DNA of 8,474 nt from Avelusimicrobium sp963660385 (GCA_963660385.1 CAVKWQ010000063.1:1-8474); one strand, 5' to 3'. Counted from the first letter of the stretch, positions 1 to 7,047 are shown. Program-made: numbers and translations. The notes: generated from the letters alone by a model not told the origin.

Positions 1-24
1 CGTTATTAAAAAAGAGGAAAACAA

Positions 25-55
25 CAGATACTGGACAGAAACCTTCCAGTATGAC
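25..55. repeat. Palindromic intergenic repeat, copy A
   Basis: An 8-bp perfect stem, ATACTGGA (28-35) with TCCAGTAT (45-52), has a 9-nt loop. It is preceded by CAG and followed by GAC, the flanks shared by other copies in this window. The right side runs into a T-rich stretch (TCTTATTTTTATA), so on the plus strand it resembles a weak intrinsic terminator. The loop segment ACAGAAAC recurs in copy C. Confidence 0.75.
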
Positions 56-85
56 TCTTATTTTTATAAACAACCACTACTCAAA

Positions 86-117
86 AGGTAAATCCTGAAA
101 TAAATTCAGGATGACCT
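86..117. repeat. Palindromic intergenic repeat, copy B
   Basis: The stem is ATCCTGAA (92-99) with TTCAGGAT (105-112), around a 5-nt loop. It is extended outward by AGGT (86-89) pairing with ACCT (114-117) across a small internal loop. GAC follows the stem as in the other copies, then CTCTAATTTAATAA, matching the T-rich right flank of copies A and J. The core (ATCCTGAA ... TTCAGGATGAC) resembles dispersed intergenic palindromes known from several bacterial phyla. Confidence 0.75.
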
Positions 118-131
118 CTAATTTAATAACG

Positions 132-195
132 ACAGATCCCCGACAGAAACACTACGGGGTGCCGCCCAACGGTCAGGGCGGCAGTTTAGGCTGAT
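132..195. repeat. Palindromic repeat, copy C, with an extra GC-rich hairpin
   Basis: The left arm is ACAG then ATCCCCG (136-142), and CGGGG follows at 155-159, giving a 5-bp CCCCG/CGGGG stem. Where other copies continue with ATGAC, this one has a second hairpin, TGCCGCCC (160-167) with GGGCGGCA (176-183), an 8-bp perfect stem with an 8-nt loop. A sequence like the usual right flank (GATCTCCTCTTTT) resumes at about 193. This looks like a copy interrupted or extended by a second palindrome. Confidence 0.6.
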
Positions 196-202
196 CTCCT
201 CT

Positions 203-268
203 TTTCGTAATGTCGTCATCCCGTAGTGTCTGGCGGCCCGCAGGGTTACGGGATCCGTCGTTTCGTAA
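203..268. repeat. Palindromic repeat, copy D, inverted and flanked by TTTCGTAA
   Basis: The stem is ATCCCGTA (218-225) with TACGGGAT (247-254), 8 bp and perfect. The left side carries GTC, so this copy lies in opposite orientation to copies A, B and F. The long loop holds the inner motif GGCGGCCCGCAGGG (232-245), which recurs in copy I. The 8-mer TTTCGTAA flanks it on both sides (203-210 and 261-268). That could be a target-site duplication, but the same motif in reverse complement (TTACGAAA) also precedes copy H, so it may be part of the repeat unit. Confidence 0.7.
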
Positions 269-319
269 GATGACAACCACAACTAACAGCAAAACACTTT
301 CCGCACGCCAAAAGTACAT

Positions 320-357
320 AAAAAAGCCCGGGGCAGAAAAACGTATCTGCACCGGGC
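320..357 (-). terminator. Intrinsic terminator of the etfA operon
   Basis: Read on the minus strand, a 12-bp GC-rich stem (346-357 pairing with 326-337, one mismatch) with an 8-nt loop is followed at once by six T residues (325-320). It starts 24 nt after the etfA stop codon. This is a textbook Rho-independent terminator and sets the 3' end of the five-gene transcript. Confidence 0.9.
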
Positions 358-381
358 ATAAAATAAACTTACAACTTGCCG

Positions 382-1368
382 TTATTTAAGGGCTTCCAAC
401 ATCGCAGGGATTACATCATACAAATCCCCCTGCACCGCATAATTGGCCACCTTCATCATCGGGGCTTCGGCGTCCTTATTAATGGCTACAATCACGTCGG
501 AGCCGCTCATCCCGGCCATATGCTGGATTTGGCCCGAAATACCGCACGCAATATAAAGTTTCGGCTTTACCGTGCGGCCCGTCAAACCGATTTGGTAGCG
601 GTAATCAATCCACCCGCTGTCCACCGGCGCGCGGGAAGCCGCCACGGCTCCGCCCAAGCGGTCCGCCAATTTTTTAAGCAATAAAAAGCCTTCCGCCTTG
701 CCTACACCGCGGCCGCCGGCCACGATTACTTCGGCTTCCGAAAGGTCCAAGCCTTCGCCCTCGCTTTTGATAAACTTGATAAAGTGTGCAAGAGACGTAT
801 ATTTCGCCGCATCAAACGGGAATTTTACCACTTCGCCCGTGCGGCCCGCCTGCAAGGCGGCCTTTTCGTAAGACATCGGGCGCAAGGAGCACATCTCCGG
901 GCGCGTATGCGCACAAGTAATGGTGGCCATTAAGTTGCCGCCAAAGGTCGGGCGCGTGGCGTGGAGTTGCCCGTCCTCTTTATTGATAACCACTTCCGTA
1001 GCATCCGCGGTCAGCCCGGTCCCCACAAATACAGCCGTCTTGGCCGATAACGAGCGGCCCATATTGGTCGCCGGGAGCAAAAACTTGTTGGGCTTATACA
1101 TTTCAATCATCCCCGTCAAGGTTTTGGCATAGATATCGTCCACATAGTTTTCCAGGGCTTTATCGTCGCACACATACACCACATCGGCGCCGTGCTCAAA
1201 CAAATCCTTGGCAAAGTGTTCTACCTGATAGCCAAGCAACACCGCGCACAATTTTTCGCCCAAATCGTCGGCCAGTTTGCGCCCGGCAGTCAAAAGTTCC
1301 AGGGCGGTGGGGCTCAACTTACCGCGCTGCGCTTCGGCAAAAATCCAAACATTTTTAAAATCTTTCAT
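382..1368 (-). CDS. etfA: Electron transfer flavoprotein, alpha subunit
   Basis: This is the large subunit of the EtfAB heterodimer, a soluble FAD protein that exchanges electrons with acyl-CoA dehydrogenases. At 328 residues it has the usual length of simple EtfA and no N-terminal ferredoxin domain. Residues 1-205 form the N-terminal adenine-nucleotide-hydrolase-like domain (GLTADATEV 118-126; RPTFGGNLMATI 139-150). The C-terminal FAD domain shows GGRGVG (218-223), SR (245-246), the long block 259-287 with TGRTVKP and GISGQIQH, and AINKD (295-299), all intact. The start follows the etfB stop by 12 nt. An AAGGA Shine-Dalgarno overlapping that stop lies 9 nt before the ATG, which fixes the start. 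It is the last gene of the operon. Whether this Etf bifurcates electrons (NADH to crotonyl-CoA plus ferredoxin) or is a simple carrier cannot be decided by eye; proximity to an acyl-CoA dehydrogenase in a likely anaerobe favours the bifurcating type. Confidence 0.97.
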   Translation of the reverse strand: MKDFKNVWIFAEAQRGKLSPTALELLTAGRKLADDLGEKLCAVLLGYQVEHFAKDLFEHGADVVYVCDDKALENYVDDIYAKTLTGMIEMYKPNKFLLPATNMGRSLSAKTAVFVGTGLTADATEVVINKEDGQLHATRPTFGGNLMATITCAHTRPEMCSLRPMSYEKAALQAGRTGEVVKFPFDAAKYTSLAHFIKFIKSEGEGLDLSEAEVIVAGGRGVGKAEGFLLLKKLADRLGGAVAASRAPVDSGWIDYRYQIGLTGRTVKPKLYIACGISGQIQHMAGMSGSDVIVAINKDAEAPMMKVANYAVQGDLYDVIPAMLEALK

Positions 1369-1380
1369 ATTCGTTTATCC

Positions 1381-2178
1381 TTAAATATACTTGGCATCCT
1401 TTAAAATTTTAACCAAATTAGCGGCTTTTTCCTTGCCGTTGGCGCCTTCTACGGCCACGGAGCAAACCTCGCGCTTGGGCACGAACGATTTTACCACGCG
1501 GGTGGGGCAGTTCTTCATCCCCAGTTTGGTTTTATCCGCACCGATATCGTCCGCCGTCCATTTGGTAACTTCGGCCCGTTTGGCAAGCATACGGCCCTTT
1601 ACGCTTCTTACGCGCGGGCTGTTGATTTCCTTTACCACGGACAGTACGCACGGAAACGGCAGTTCCACCACTTCGCTTCCGTCCTCGGTCAAGCGTTCCA
1701 CAACGATAGATTTTTCTTTTACTTCTACCACTTTTTTAACAAACGCCGCGTTGGGCATTTTGAGCCAAGCGGAAATCTGCGGACCGATGTGCCCCGTATC
1801 GCTGTCGTTGGTTTGTTTGCCGCAGATAATCAAATCTACGGGGCGGATAGAATTAATTTTTTCAATTCCCGTGGCCAAGGCGTAACTGGTGGACCAAGTG
1901 TCCGAGCCCGCAAAGGCCATATCGCCCAGTTGATAGACGTAATCCGCGCCGCGGGCTACGCTGTCGCGCAGGACGGCTTCGGCTTGCGGCGGACCCATTG
2001 TAATCACGGACACCACACCGCCTTCCTGTTCCTTTAAGGTTACGGCTTCTTCCAAGGCGTATTCGTCAAAGGGGTTCATCGCGCTGGCGGCGCCGGAGCG
2101 GATTAAGCACCCGGTGGCCGGGTCAATTCTTACATTATCGGATTTGGGGGTTTGTTTAACACAGGCTACAATGTGCAT
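1381..2178 (-). CDS. etfB: Electron transfer flavoprotein, beta subunit
   Basis: This is the small subunit of the Etf heterodimer. In simple Etfs it binds AMP; in bifurcating Etfs the same pocket holds a second FAD. At 265 residues it has normal length. Visible hallmarks are MNPFDEYALEEA (34-45), the GAD segment at 77-79, AFAGSDTW (88-95), the nucleotide-binding loop GKQTNDSDTGHIGP (120-133) and the family signature region with VVKEINSPR (181-189) and KGRMLAKR (194-201). The ATG lies 6 nt after the stop of the upstream acyl-CoA dehydrogenase gene. A strong GAGGAG Shine-Dalgarno (2188-2193), inside the end of that gene, sits 9 nt from the start. The order acd-etfB-etfA matches the core of clostridial butyryl-CoA synthesis operons, but no crotonase, 3-hydroxybutyryl-CoA dehydrogenase or thiolase gene is present in the window. 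Confidence 0.97.
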   Translation of the reverse strand: MHIVACVKQTPKSDNVRIDPATGCLIRSGAASAMNPFDEYALEEAVTLKEQEGGVVSVITMGPPQAEAVLRDSVARGADYVYQLGDMAFAGSDTWSTSYALATGIEKINSIRPVDLIICGKQTNDSDTGHIGPQISAWLKMPNAAFVKKVVEVKEKSIVVERLTEDGSEVVELPFPCVLSVVKEINSPRVRSVKGRMLAKRAEVTKWTADDIGADKTKLGMKNCPTRVVKSFVPKREVCSVAVEGANGKEKAANLVKILKDAKYI

Positions 2179-2184
2179 AAAAGT

Positions 2185-3420
2185 TTACTCCTCGTCGCCT
2201 TTGGCGGCGTATTCTTTAATAAGCGCCGTGATGATTTCGTTCTTTTGAATATGCACGGTGCCCTCGTAAATTTGGGTAATTTTGGCGTCGCGCATATACT
2301 TTTCAAGCGGGAAATCGCGCATATACGCCACCCCGCCGCAAAGCGTTACGCACTCGTCGGCCACTTCCATCGCCACGTTGGAGCAGAACAACTTGGCCTC
2401 GGCGCTGTATTTGGTCCAGCGCGCGCCCTTTAATTTTTTCAGTTCGTCGTGTACCGTGGTGCCGTTAGCCAACGCGTTTTTGACGGCGGGCAAATATTCC
2501 GTATCCATACGGTGCGTGAGCGAATACACCAGCGCGCGGCCGGCTTCGGTCTTGGCGGCAAGTTCCGCCACCTTGTGGCCCAACGCCTGGAACGTGATAA
2601 TCGGCTGGCCGAATTGTTTGCGCGTGCGCAAATAGGGAATCGTCTCGTCCAGCGCGCCCTGCGCAATACCTACGGCCTGCGCGGCCACACCGGGGCGGGA
2701 ATAGTCCAAGGTTTCCTGCAAATAGAGCAAGCCGCGGCCCTCGCTGCCCAAGAGGTTGGCTTTCGGTACGCGGACATTTTCAAAAATCAGTTCGTAAGTG
2801 GGGTTAGAGCGGATACCCATTTTTTCCTCTTTTTTACCAAAGGAAAAACCGGGCGTGCCCTTTTCAATAACCAAGAGCGAAATACCGCGCGCTCCGCGGG
2901 CCGGGTTGGTATTTACGGCTACGGTGTAAAAATCGGCTTCCTTACCCGTGGAAATAAAGTGCTTGGTACCGTTTACCACATAAAAATCGCCGTCCTTAAT
3001 GGCGGTAGTTTTTAAGGCGGTGGCGTCAGAACCGGCTTCGGGTTCCGTCAACGCAAAGGCCCACAGTTTTTTGCCGGAAGCCAAATCGGGGCACCAGCGT
3101 TCACGCTGTTCCTTGGTGGCGGCTAGAAACATCGGGATAGCGCCCAAAGCGCTCGTGCCCGGCGTTAAAGCAAGCCCGGCGCACACGCGCGAAAGTTCTT
3201 CAAACGCCATAGCCAGGCAGGTAATCCCGCCGCCAAGTCCCCCGTATTCCTCGGGCAGCCACAGGCCCATAATGCCAGATTTTTTATATTCTTCCAGCAT
3301 TTCTTTGGAAAACTGTTCCTTCGCGTCCATTTCGGCGCGCAGGGGTTTTAATTTCTTTTGGGCCAGTTCCCGGGTTGTATTGAGAACTTCCTGCTCCATT
3401 TCGTTAATTGCGTAATCCAT
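2185..3420 (-). CDS. Acyl-CoA dehydrogenase (butyryl-CoA-dehydrogenase-like)
   Basis: This FAD enzyme interconverts acyl-CoA and trans-2-enoyl-CoA, with EtfAB encoded just downstream as the likely electron partner. It probably works as an enoyl-CoA reductase if the host is an anaerobe (inference). At 411 residues it exceeds the usual ~380. Visible motifs are signature 1, ALTEPEAGSDA (123-133); the RTRKQFGQPI segment (265-274); the signature 2 region with CGGVAY (361-366) and RDAKI (377-381); and YEGT (385-388), whose Glu386 corresponds to the catalytic base of the butyryl/medium-chain enzymes. The usual GGxGY motif reads GGVAY. About 20-25 extra residues around 305-330 account for the added length. 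The ATG overlaps the upstream glycosyltransferase stop by 1 nt (TAATG), and an AGGGAG Shine-Dalgarno lies 7 nt upstream. Substrate chain length cannot be inferred; glutaryl- or isobutyryl-type relatives are alternatives. Confidence 0.94.
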   Translation of the reverse strand: MDYAINEMEQEVLNTTRELAQKKLKPLRAEMDAKEQFSKEMLEEYKKSGIMGLWLPEEYGGLGGGITCLAMAFEELSRVCAGLALTPGTSALGAIPMFLAATKEQRERWCPDLASGKKLWAFALTEPEAGSDATALKTTAIKDGDFYVVNGTKHFISTGKEADFYTVAVNTNPARGARGISLLVIEKGTPGFSFGKKEEKMGIRSNPTYELIFENVRVPKANLLGSEGRGLLYLQETLDYSRPGVAAQAVGIAQGALDETIPYLRTRKQFGQPIITFQALGHKVAELAAKTEAGRALVYSLTHRMDTEYLPAVKNALANGTTVHDELKKLKGARWTKYSAEAKLFCSNVAMEVADECVTLCGGVAYMRDFPLEKYMRDAKITQIYEGTVHIQKNEIITALIKEYAAKGDEE

Positions 3421-4658
3421 TATTTATCTCCCTGAGTAAATTTTTTGGCGGGTTTGCGGTAGCGGCGGCGGAAAAAACGCCGTTTGCCGCCATTCTTTTT
3501 AGTGGGCGGAACCAAACTGCGGTACAAGCGTTCCTGCTTTTTAACCATTGTGGAAGCCGTAAATTCCGAAAAATCGCGGTGGTCAATCGCGGCTTCAAAG
3601 CGTTCGCGCAAGGCGGCGTGACGCAACAGAACCTTTAACTTATCGGCAAAGGTGTTAATGTCGTTGGTTTTTACCAAGAAGCCCGTCTTGTTGTTGGTAA
3701 TCACCTCGCCGATACCATCCACGTCGTAGCAGACGGCGGGCACACGCATCGCCATTGCTTCTAACAGAGACATCGGCAGCCCCTCGCGTAAGGACACGCT
3801 GGCATACACGTCGCTAATAGCCAACAGTTCCAAGGCATCGCTTCTCCACCCGGGGAAGAGCACCTGCTTTTCAATCCCCAAGTTTTTAGCCAAATTTTCA
3901 GCCGTTTCTTTCAGCGGCCCTTCACCCGTAAAAATGAAATAGACGTTCTTCATTTGGCTGAGCACCTTGTAAGCGGCCAGCACAAAATGAATCGGGTTTT
4001 TAAGCGGTTTAAAGTTCGCCAGAGCCAATACCACTTTGGCATTGGCCGGAATTTTTAAGGAAGCCTTTTTGGCGGCGGGGTCAAATTTTAGAGGCAAAAT
4101 GGGGTTAAAATTAATCCCCGCGCGGATGAGTTCCGTCCGCACGCCCTTGCCAATGCCCAGTTGCTTGGCTTCGGCGGCGTTGCGGCGGGAAACAAACACG
4201 AGCACATCGGTAAAGCGCGCGCAGAATTTTTCCACCGCCACAAAAAATTTGAACCGTCTTTCGCCGTGCTCCTTGGCAAATCCCAGCCCGTGGAAGGTGT
4301 GGACCACCTTGGCTTTACGCCAGAACAAGCGCGCGGCAATACGTCCCAATACGCCCGCTTTGGGGGCGTTGGTGTGCACGATATCGGGTTTCACTTTACG
4401 CAAAATGCGGCCCATTTGCCACACGGCCCACATATCGTGGAACACATAGCGCGGGCGGATATCGTGGCGCAAGGCGGAAATAAAAAATACGCGGCTGGCG
4501 TCGTTTTTAAGTTTAAAATCCAGCCGTCCGCCGGGGCCTGCCGCCAAATACGTATCAAACTGCTGTTTATTGATGGTTTTTAGCGTAGTCAGCACGCTGG
4601 CTTGCGCGCCGCCCTGGTCCATACGGGTAATAAAGTACAGAATTTTTGTCTTTTCCAT
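3420..4658 (-). CDS. GT4-type glycosyltransferase (GT-B fold)
   Basis: A probable retaining glycosyltransferase of the GT4 group that transfers a sugar from a nucleotide-sugar donor to an envelope glycan or lipid acceptor on the cytoplasmic side. The 412 residues show the N-terminal glycine-rich loop DQGGAQ (14-19), HTFHGLG (120-126), FTGEGPL (243-249), and the donor-site E-x7-E pair Glu292 and Glu300 in REGLPMSLLEAMA. GEVITNNKTGFLV (317-329) follows, typical of the family. There is no signal peptide or membrane helix. The C-terminus (386-406) is strongly basic, with many Lys and Arg, and may hold the enzyme to acidic membrane lipids (inference). Its ATG follows the upstream stop codon with no base between (TAAATG), with only a weak GGGA 11 nt upstream, so translation is probably coupled. 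Acceptor and donor are unknown. Confidence 0.92.
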   Translation of the reverse strand: MEKTKILYFITRMDQGGAQASVLTTLKTINKQQFDTYLAAGPGGRLDFKLKNDASRVFFISALRHDIRPRYVFHDMWAVWQMGRILRKVKPDIVHTNAPKAGVLGRIAARLFWRKAKVVHTFHGLGFAKEHGERRFKFFVAVEKFCARFTDVLVFVSRRNAAEAKQLGIGKGVRTELIRAGINFNPILPLKFDPAAKKASLKIPANAKVVLALANFKPLKNPIHFVLAAYKVLSQMKNVYFIFTGEGPLKETAENLAKNLGIEKQVLFPGWRSDALELLAISDVYASVSLREGLPMSLLEAMAMRVPAVCYDVDGIGEVITNNKTGFLVKTNDINTFADKLKVLLRHAALRERFEAAIDHRDFSEFTASTMVKKQERLYRSLVPPTKKNGGKRRFFRRRYRKPAKKFTQGDK

Positions 4659-6806
4659 TTAATTAATCGTCCCTGTGGTGGTATTTAAGATACGGGCATT
4701 GGGGAAATAATATTTAATAATTCCTTTATAATCCATACCTTTCTTGGCTAAACCGTCCGCGCCCTGCAAGCACAGCCCATACCCAAGCCCCGTGTCATAA
4801 CCGCGCACCAAGACGCTTTTGATATTTTTGCCCTTGTAGAGCGGTACAATATCAAACAGGTTGGAGCGCATCGTGCCGGCGCTTAAAATAAACGCAGCTT
4901 CCTGCGGGGTTTTGGCTTCGTACGAGCCTTTGCTGCCTTCAAACCGTATGGACAAAATGCGCCCGTTAGGCGTTAGCGAAGTAGGCGTAATAGCGCGCAA
5001 TTTGCCGATATTTTGTTTGTAGGCGATACGGTTTTGAATCTCTTTTCCGTCGTAAACATACATCCACTTAATGCCGGACCATTGGGTCGGGTCCTGCGGG
5101 CGGGAAAATAAATCCGCCGGCGGGTTGGATAAAAGATATTTGCTTACGTTGGCGGGCGAGAAAATATAGCCCGGTTTGTCCGCGGTATTTTGGATTTGGT
5201 CCGCGGCCAGGACGCCGCAATCATCATACGAGCCCGCCTGCGCCTGCGTGAGGCGGATTTTGGCGGACTCTTTGGAGGCGTCCAAAAGCGTTTTAAAGAT
5301 AAGGTTAATCCCTTTAAACTTAAAATCGGTATCGTTATCAGTAATAAAATAGGGCTCGTTTTTATGCTCTTCCGCCGCCTGCAACAGGGCCGAGCGGAGC
5401 ACTACGGCAAAGGCTTCCAACGCCGCCGGGTGCGTAATACTCTGCACGCGGGAAGCCAACAGGGCCGGGATTAAATCTTCGGCATTTGAATTATTAATAA
5501 GAATAAACCCGTCCGAAGCAGGCACGACAATAAGTTCCCCCTGCAATTCTTTATCGCTCAAATCCGCCGCAAAAATATTTTCGGCCTGTGCGTTTTTAAT
5601 AAGCAAAGTTCTCTCCGGGTGCACGGGCGAAACGGTGAACGGGCGTTTGGCGGAAAATTCAATATGGCCCTTGGCGTTTTGCAAGTCCACTCCGCCCGTT
5701 TGCGGGTTAAACACAATCTGTTTGTCTATGTAAGACGGCACGCGCAATACTTCGCCCAATTTTTCGTCCGTTACTACCGCCGTGCCCGAAGGCTGGAAGG
5801 AAATCGCCTGCAATTTTTGCGGCACTTGTTCGCGGTTAGCGTAGAGCGCCATTTTGATTTTGGGCGAGGACGTAGAGGGCAGTTCGTGCACAATGGGCTG
5901 GTCCAAACGCAAATAGAACAGATAATCAATGCTCTTGTTGCCGAACTCCTTGGAATATTTGGCGATTTTTTTGGCCAGTTGTTTATTATCCGGGTCCAAA
6001 CTGTACAAGGTGGCGTAATACTGCCAAGAGCGGAGTTTGTTTTTATCTTTTTCGGATAATTTGGCAAAAAGTTCCGCGGCGGCATAGTTCTTGCTGTCGT
6101 GCGTTAAGGCCTGTTGCAAAAACACGGGGGCCAAATGGCGCGAAGCCTTCATTTCCGAGGCTATTTTGCCCAACATATACGACACAAACGAAATATTATA
6201 CGGGTTCGCCGTGTATAAGTATTGCCACTCGGCGGCGGATTTTTCTTTATTTCCGCTTAAATACCACGCCAGCGCGTTACCCGTTTTGGACGAAGAAACA
6301 TATTCAAAATCGGCGGTAAGGTACATTAAATCGTCAAATGATTTGCGCGCTTTTTTATACTTGCCCGCGGCTAAATATGTCCACCCGCGCGTAAGTTCCA
6401 TAAAGGGGTCATCCGGGTTTAATTCGCACGCGCGGTTGATATACGATAAAGCCTGCTTGACGAGCCCGCGCTGTAAGGACAAAACGGACAGTTCCAAATT
6501 GGCCGCGGCGGCCAGTTTGCTGTCGGCGGCGTTTTCAAAGGTTTTATAGGAAAAATAACACTCGTCCGTTTCCCCCGCCGCGCACTTTTGGGCCACTTCC
6601 GCCAGTTCCGGCGGCAAGGAATAATTTAACACACTTTTATGCAGGACGGTTTCGTTTAGTTTGCTGTCGGCGTGCTTGGCGGCCAGCGAAGATTTGCTAA
6701 TCGTCTGCGCCGGCTGGGCGGCAGTATCCGCCGCGGTGGTTTGCGCCAGCGCCGTACCCAAGCCAAACAGGACCAAAAAGCCCGCAAAAAAGGTATGTTT
6801 TCTCAT
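4659..6806 (-). CDS. Secreted TPR protein with degenerate SpoIID/LytB-like domain
   Basis: First gene of the operon, 715 residues from the ATG at 6806. Residues 1-21 are a clear signal peptide (MRKH, hydrophobic core, ALA before Gln22), so the protein is exported. About 85-290 is helical with TPR character (for example QALSYINRACELNPDDP, 118-134). About 420-705 resembles the SpoIID/LytB fold of peptidoglycan lytic transglycosylases: LQGELIV at 421-427, an NxxxEDLIPALLAS block, HPAALEAFAVVLRS (459-472), NGRILSIRFEG (614-624), MRSNLF (646-651) and GLGYGLCLQGA (673-683) leading to YYFP (699-702). The Glu expected in the VVASE motif is Arg453, and the His of GHGxG is Leu674, so enzymatic activity is doubtful. 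It may bind glycan or act as a scaffold. A TTG two codons upstream (6812) is an alternative start, but promoter position and the signal-peptide form favour ATG at 6806. Confidence 0.85.
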   Translation of the reverse strand: MRKHTFFAGFLVLFGLGTALAQTTAADTAAQPAQTISKSSLAAKHADSKLNETVLHKSVLNYSLPPELAEVAQKCAAGETDECYFSYKTFENAADSKLAAAANLELSVLSLQRGLVKQALSYINRACELNPDDPFMELTRGWTYLAAGKYKKARKSFDDLMYLTADFEYVSSSKTGNALAWYLSGNKEKSAAEWQYLYTANPYNISFVSYMLGKIASEMKASRHLAPVFLQQALTHDSKNYAAAELFAKLSEKDKNKLRSWQYYATLYSLDPDNKQLAKKIAKYSKEFGNKSIDYLFYLRLDQPIVHELPSTSSPKIKMALYANREQVPQKLQAISFQPSGTAVVTDEKLGEVLRVPSYIDKQIVFNPQTGGVDLQNAKGHIEFSAKRPFTVSPVHPERTLLIKNAQAENIFAADLSDKELQGELIVVPASDGFILINNSNAEDLIPALLASRVQSITHPAALEAFAVVLRSALLQAAEEHKNEPYFITDNDTDFKFKGINLIFKTLLDASKESAKIRLTQAQAGSYDDCGVLAADQIQNTADKPGYIFSPANVSKYLLSNPPADLFSRPQDPTQWSGIKWMYVYDGKEIQNRIAYKQNIGKLRAITPTSLTPNGRILSIRFEGSKGSYEAKTPQEAAFILSAGTMRSNLFDIVPLYKGKNIKSVLVRGYDTGLGYGLCLQGADGLAKKGMDYKGIIKYYFPNARILNTTTGTIN

Positions 6807-6812
6807 ATACAA

Positions 6813-6821
6813 ATTATACCA
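6813..6821 (-). promoter_or_regulatory. Extended -10 promoter of the operon
   Basis: On the minus strand the sequence TGGTATAAT is a perfect extended -10 (TG-n-TATAAT, hexamer 6818-6813). Nothing resembling TTGACA lies 16-18 nt upstream, as is common with extended -10 promoters. Only 6 nt separate the hexamer from the ATG at 6806-6804, so the expected transcription start falls on or next to the A of the start codon. No Shine-Dalgarno is present. The layout predicts a leaderless mRNA. Confidence 0.65.
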
Positions 6822-6857
6822 AATACGGTGCCCTAGCGGGCCGCACGCTGCGCGCGG

Positions 6858-7047
6858 CAGATTTTCTGAACTCGTTTGATTAATAGAGCCACACTGTTTT
6901 TGTAATGTCGCAAACTAACGAAAAAGTAAAACAACAGATCCCCGCACCCTGCGGGCCACAGATTGTCCGCGCCCTTTTGATTTATTGGGCAACACTGTTT
7001 TTTGCAATGATGCAACCCAAACGAAAAAGTAACACAACAGATCCCCG
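6858..7047. repeat. Two imperfect tandem copies of a ~100-bp unit
   Basis: Segment 6858-6944 is repeated at 6959-7047 with about a 101-103-nt period. The best-kept parts are ACACTGTTTTT (6891-6901 and 6992-7002) and a 27-nt block ending in ACAGATCCCCG (6918-6944 and 7021-7047), which differs at one position. The second block enters palindromic copies E and F, so the duplicated unit contains the repeat's left arm plus a leader. The stretch is non-coding. Confidence 0.75.
6934..6957. repeat. Palindromic repeat, copy E, truncated
   Basis: The standard left arm ACAGATCCCCG is present (6934-6944), but no matching CGGGGAT right arm follows. Instead CCCGCA (6941-6946) pairs with TGCGGG (6950-6955) around a CCC loop. 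The bases CCCTGCGGGCC (6947-6957) are the reverse complement of the inner motif of copies D and I. It looks like a half element whose right arm was lost before the next tandem unit. Confidence 0.6.

Noticed and set aside
25..325. CRISPR array in the left intergenic region
   Set aside because: The repeats are palindromes of differing sequence, irregular spacing and both orientations, without constant repeats or unique spacers.
2449..3015. Long plus-strand open frame opposite the acyl-CoA dehydrogenase
   Set aside because: It is the antisense shadow of a clearly conserved gene and has no domain or start signal of its own. The same applies to the other plus-strand frames over the operon.
6810..6812. 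TTG start two codons before the ATG of the SpoIID-like gene
   Set aside because: It lies only directly after the -10 hexamer, where transcription would not yet have begun, and it has no Shine-Dalgarno. ATG at 6806 gives a normal signal peptide.
6833..7015. Minus-strand open frame of 60 codons between the operon and the Cys-rich gene
   Set aside because: It lies entirely in the tandem ~100-bp repeat; its translation simply repeats itself imperfectly, there is no Shine-Dalgarno, and it overlaps palindromic copy E.
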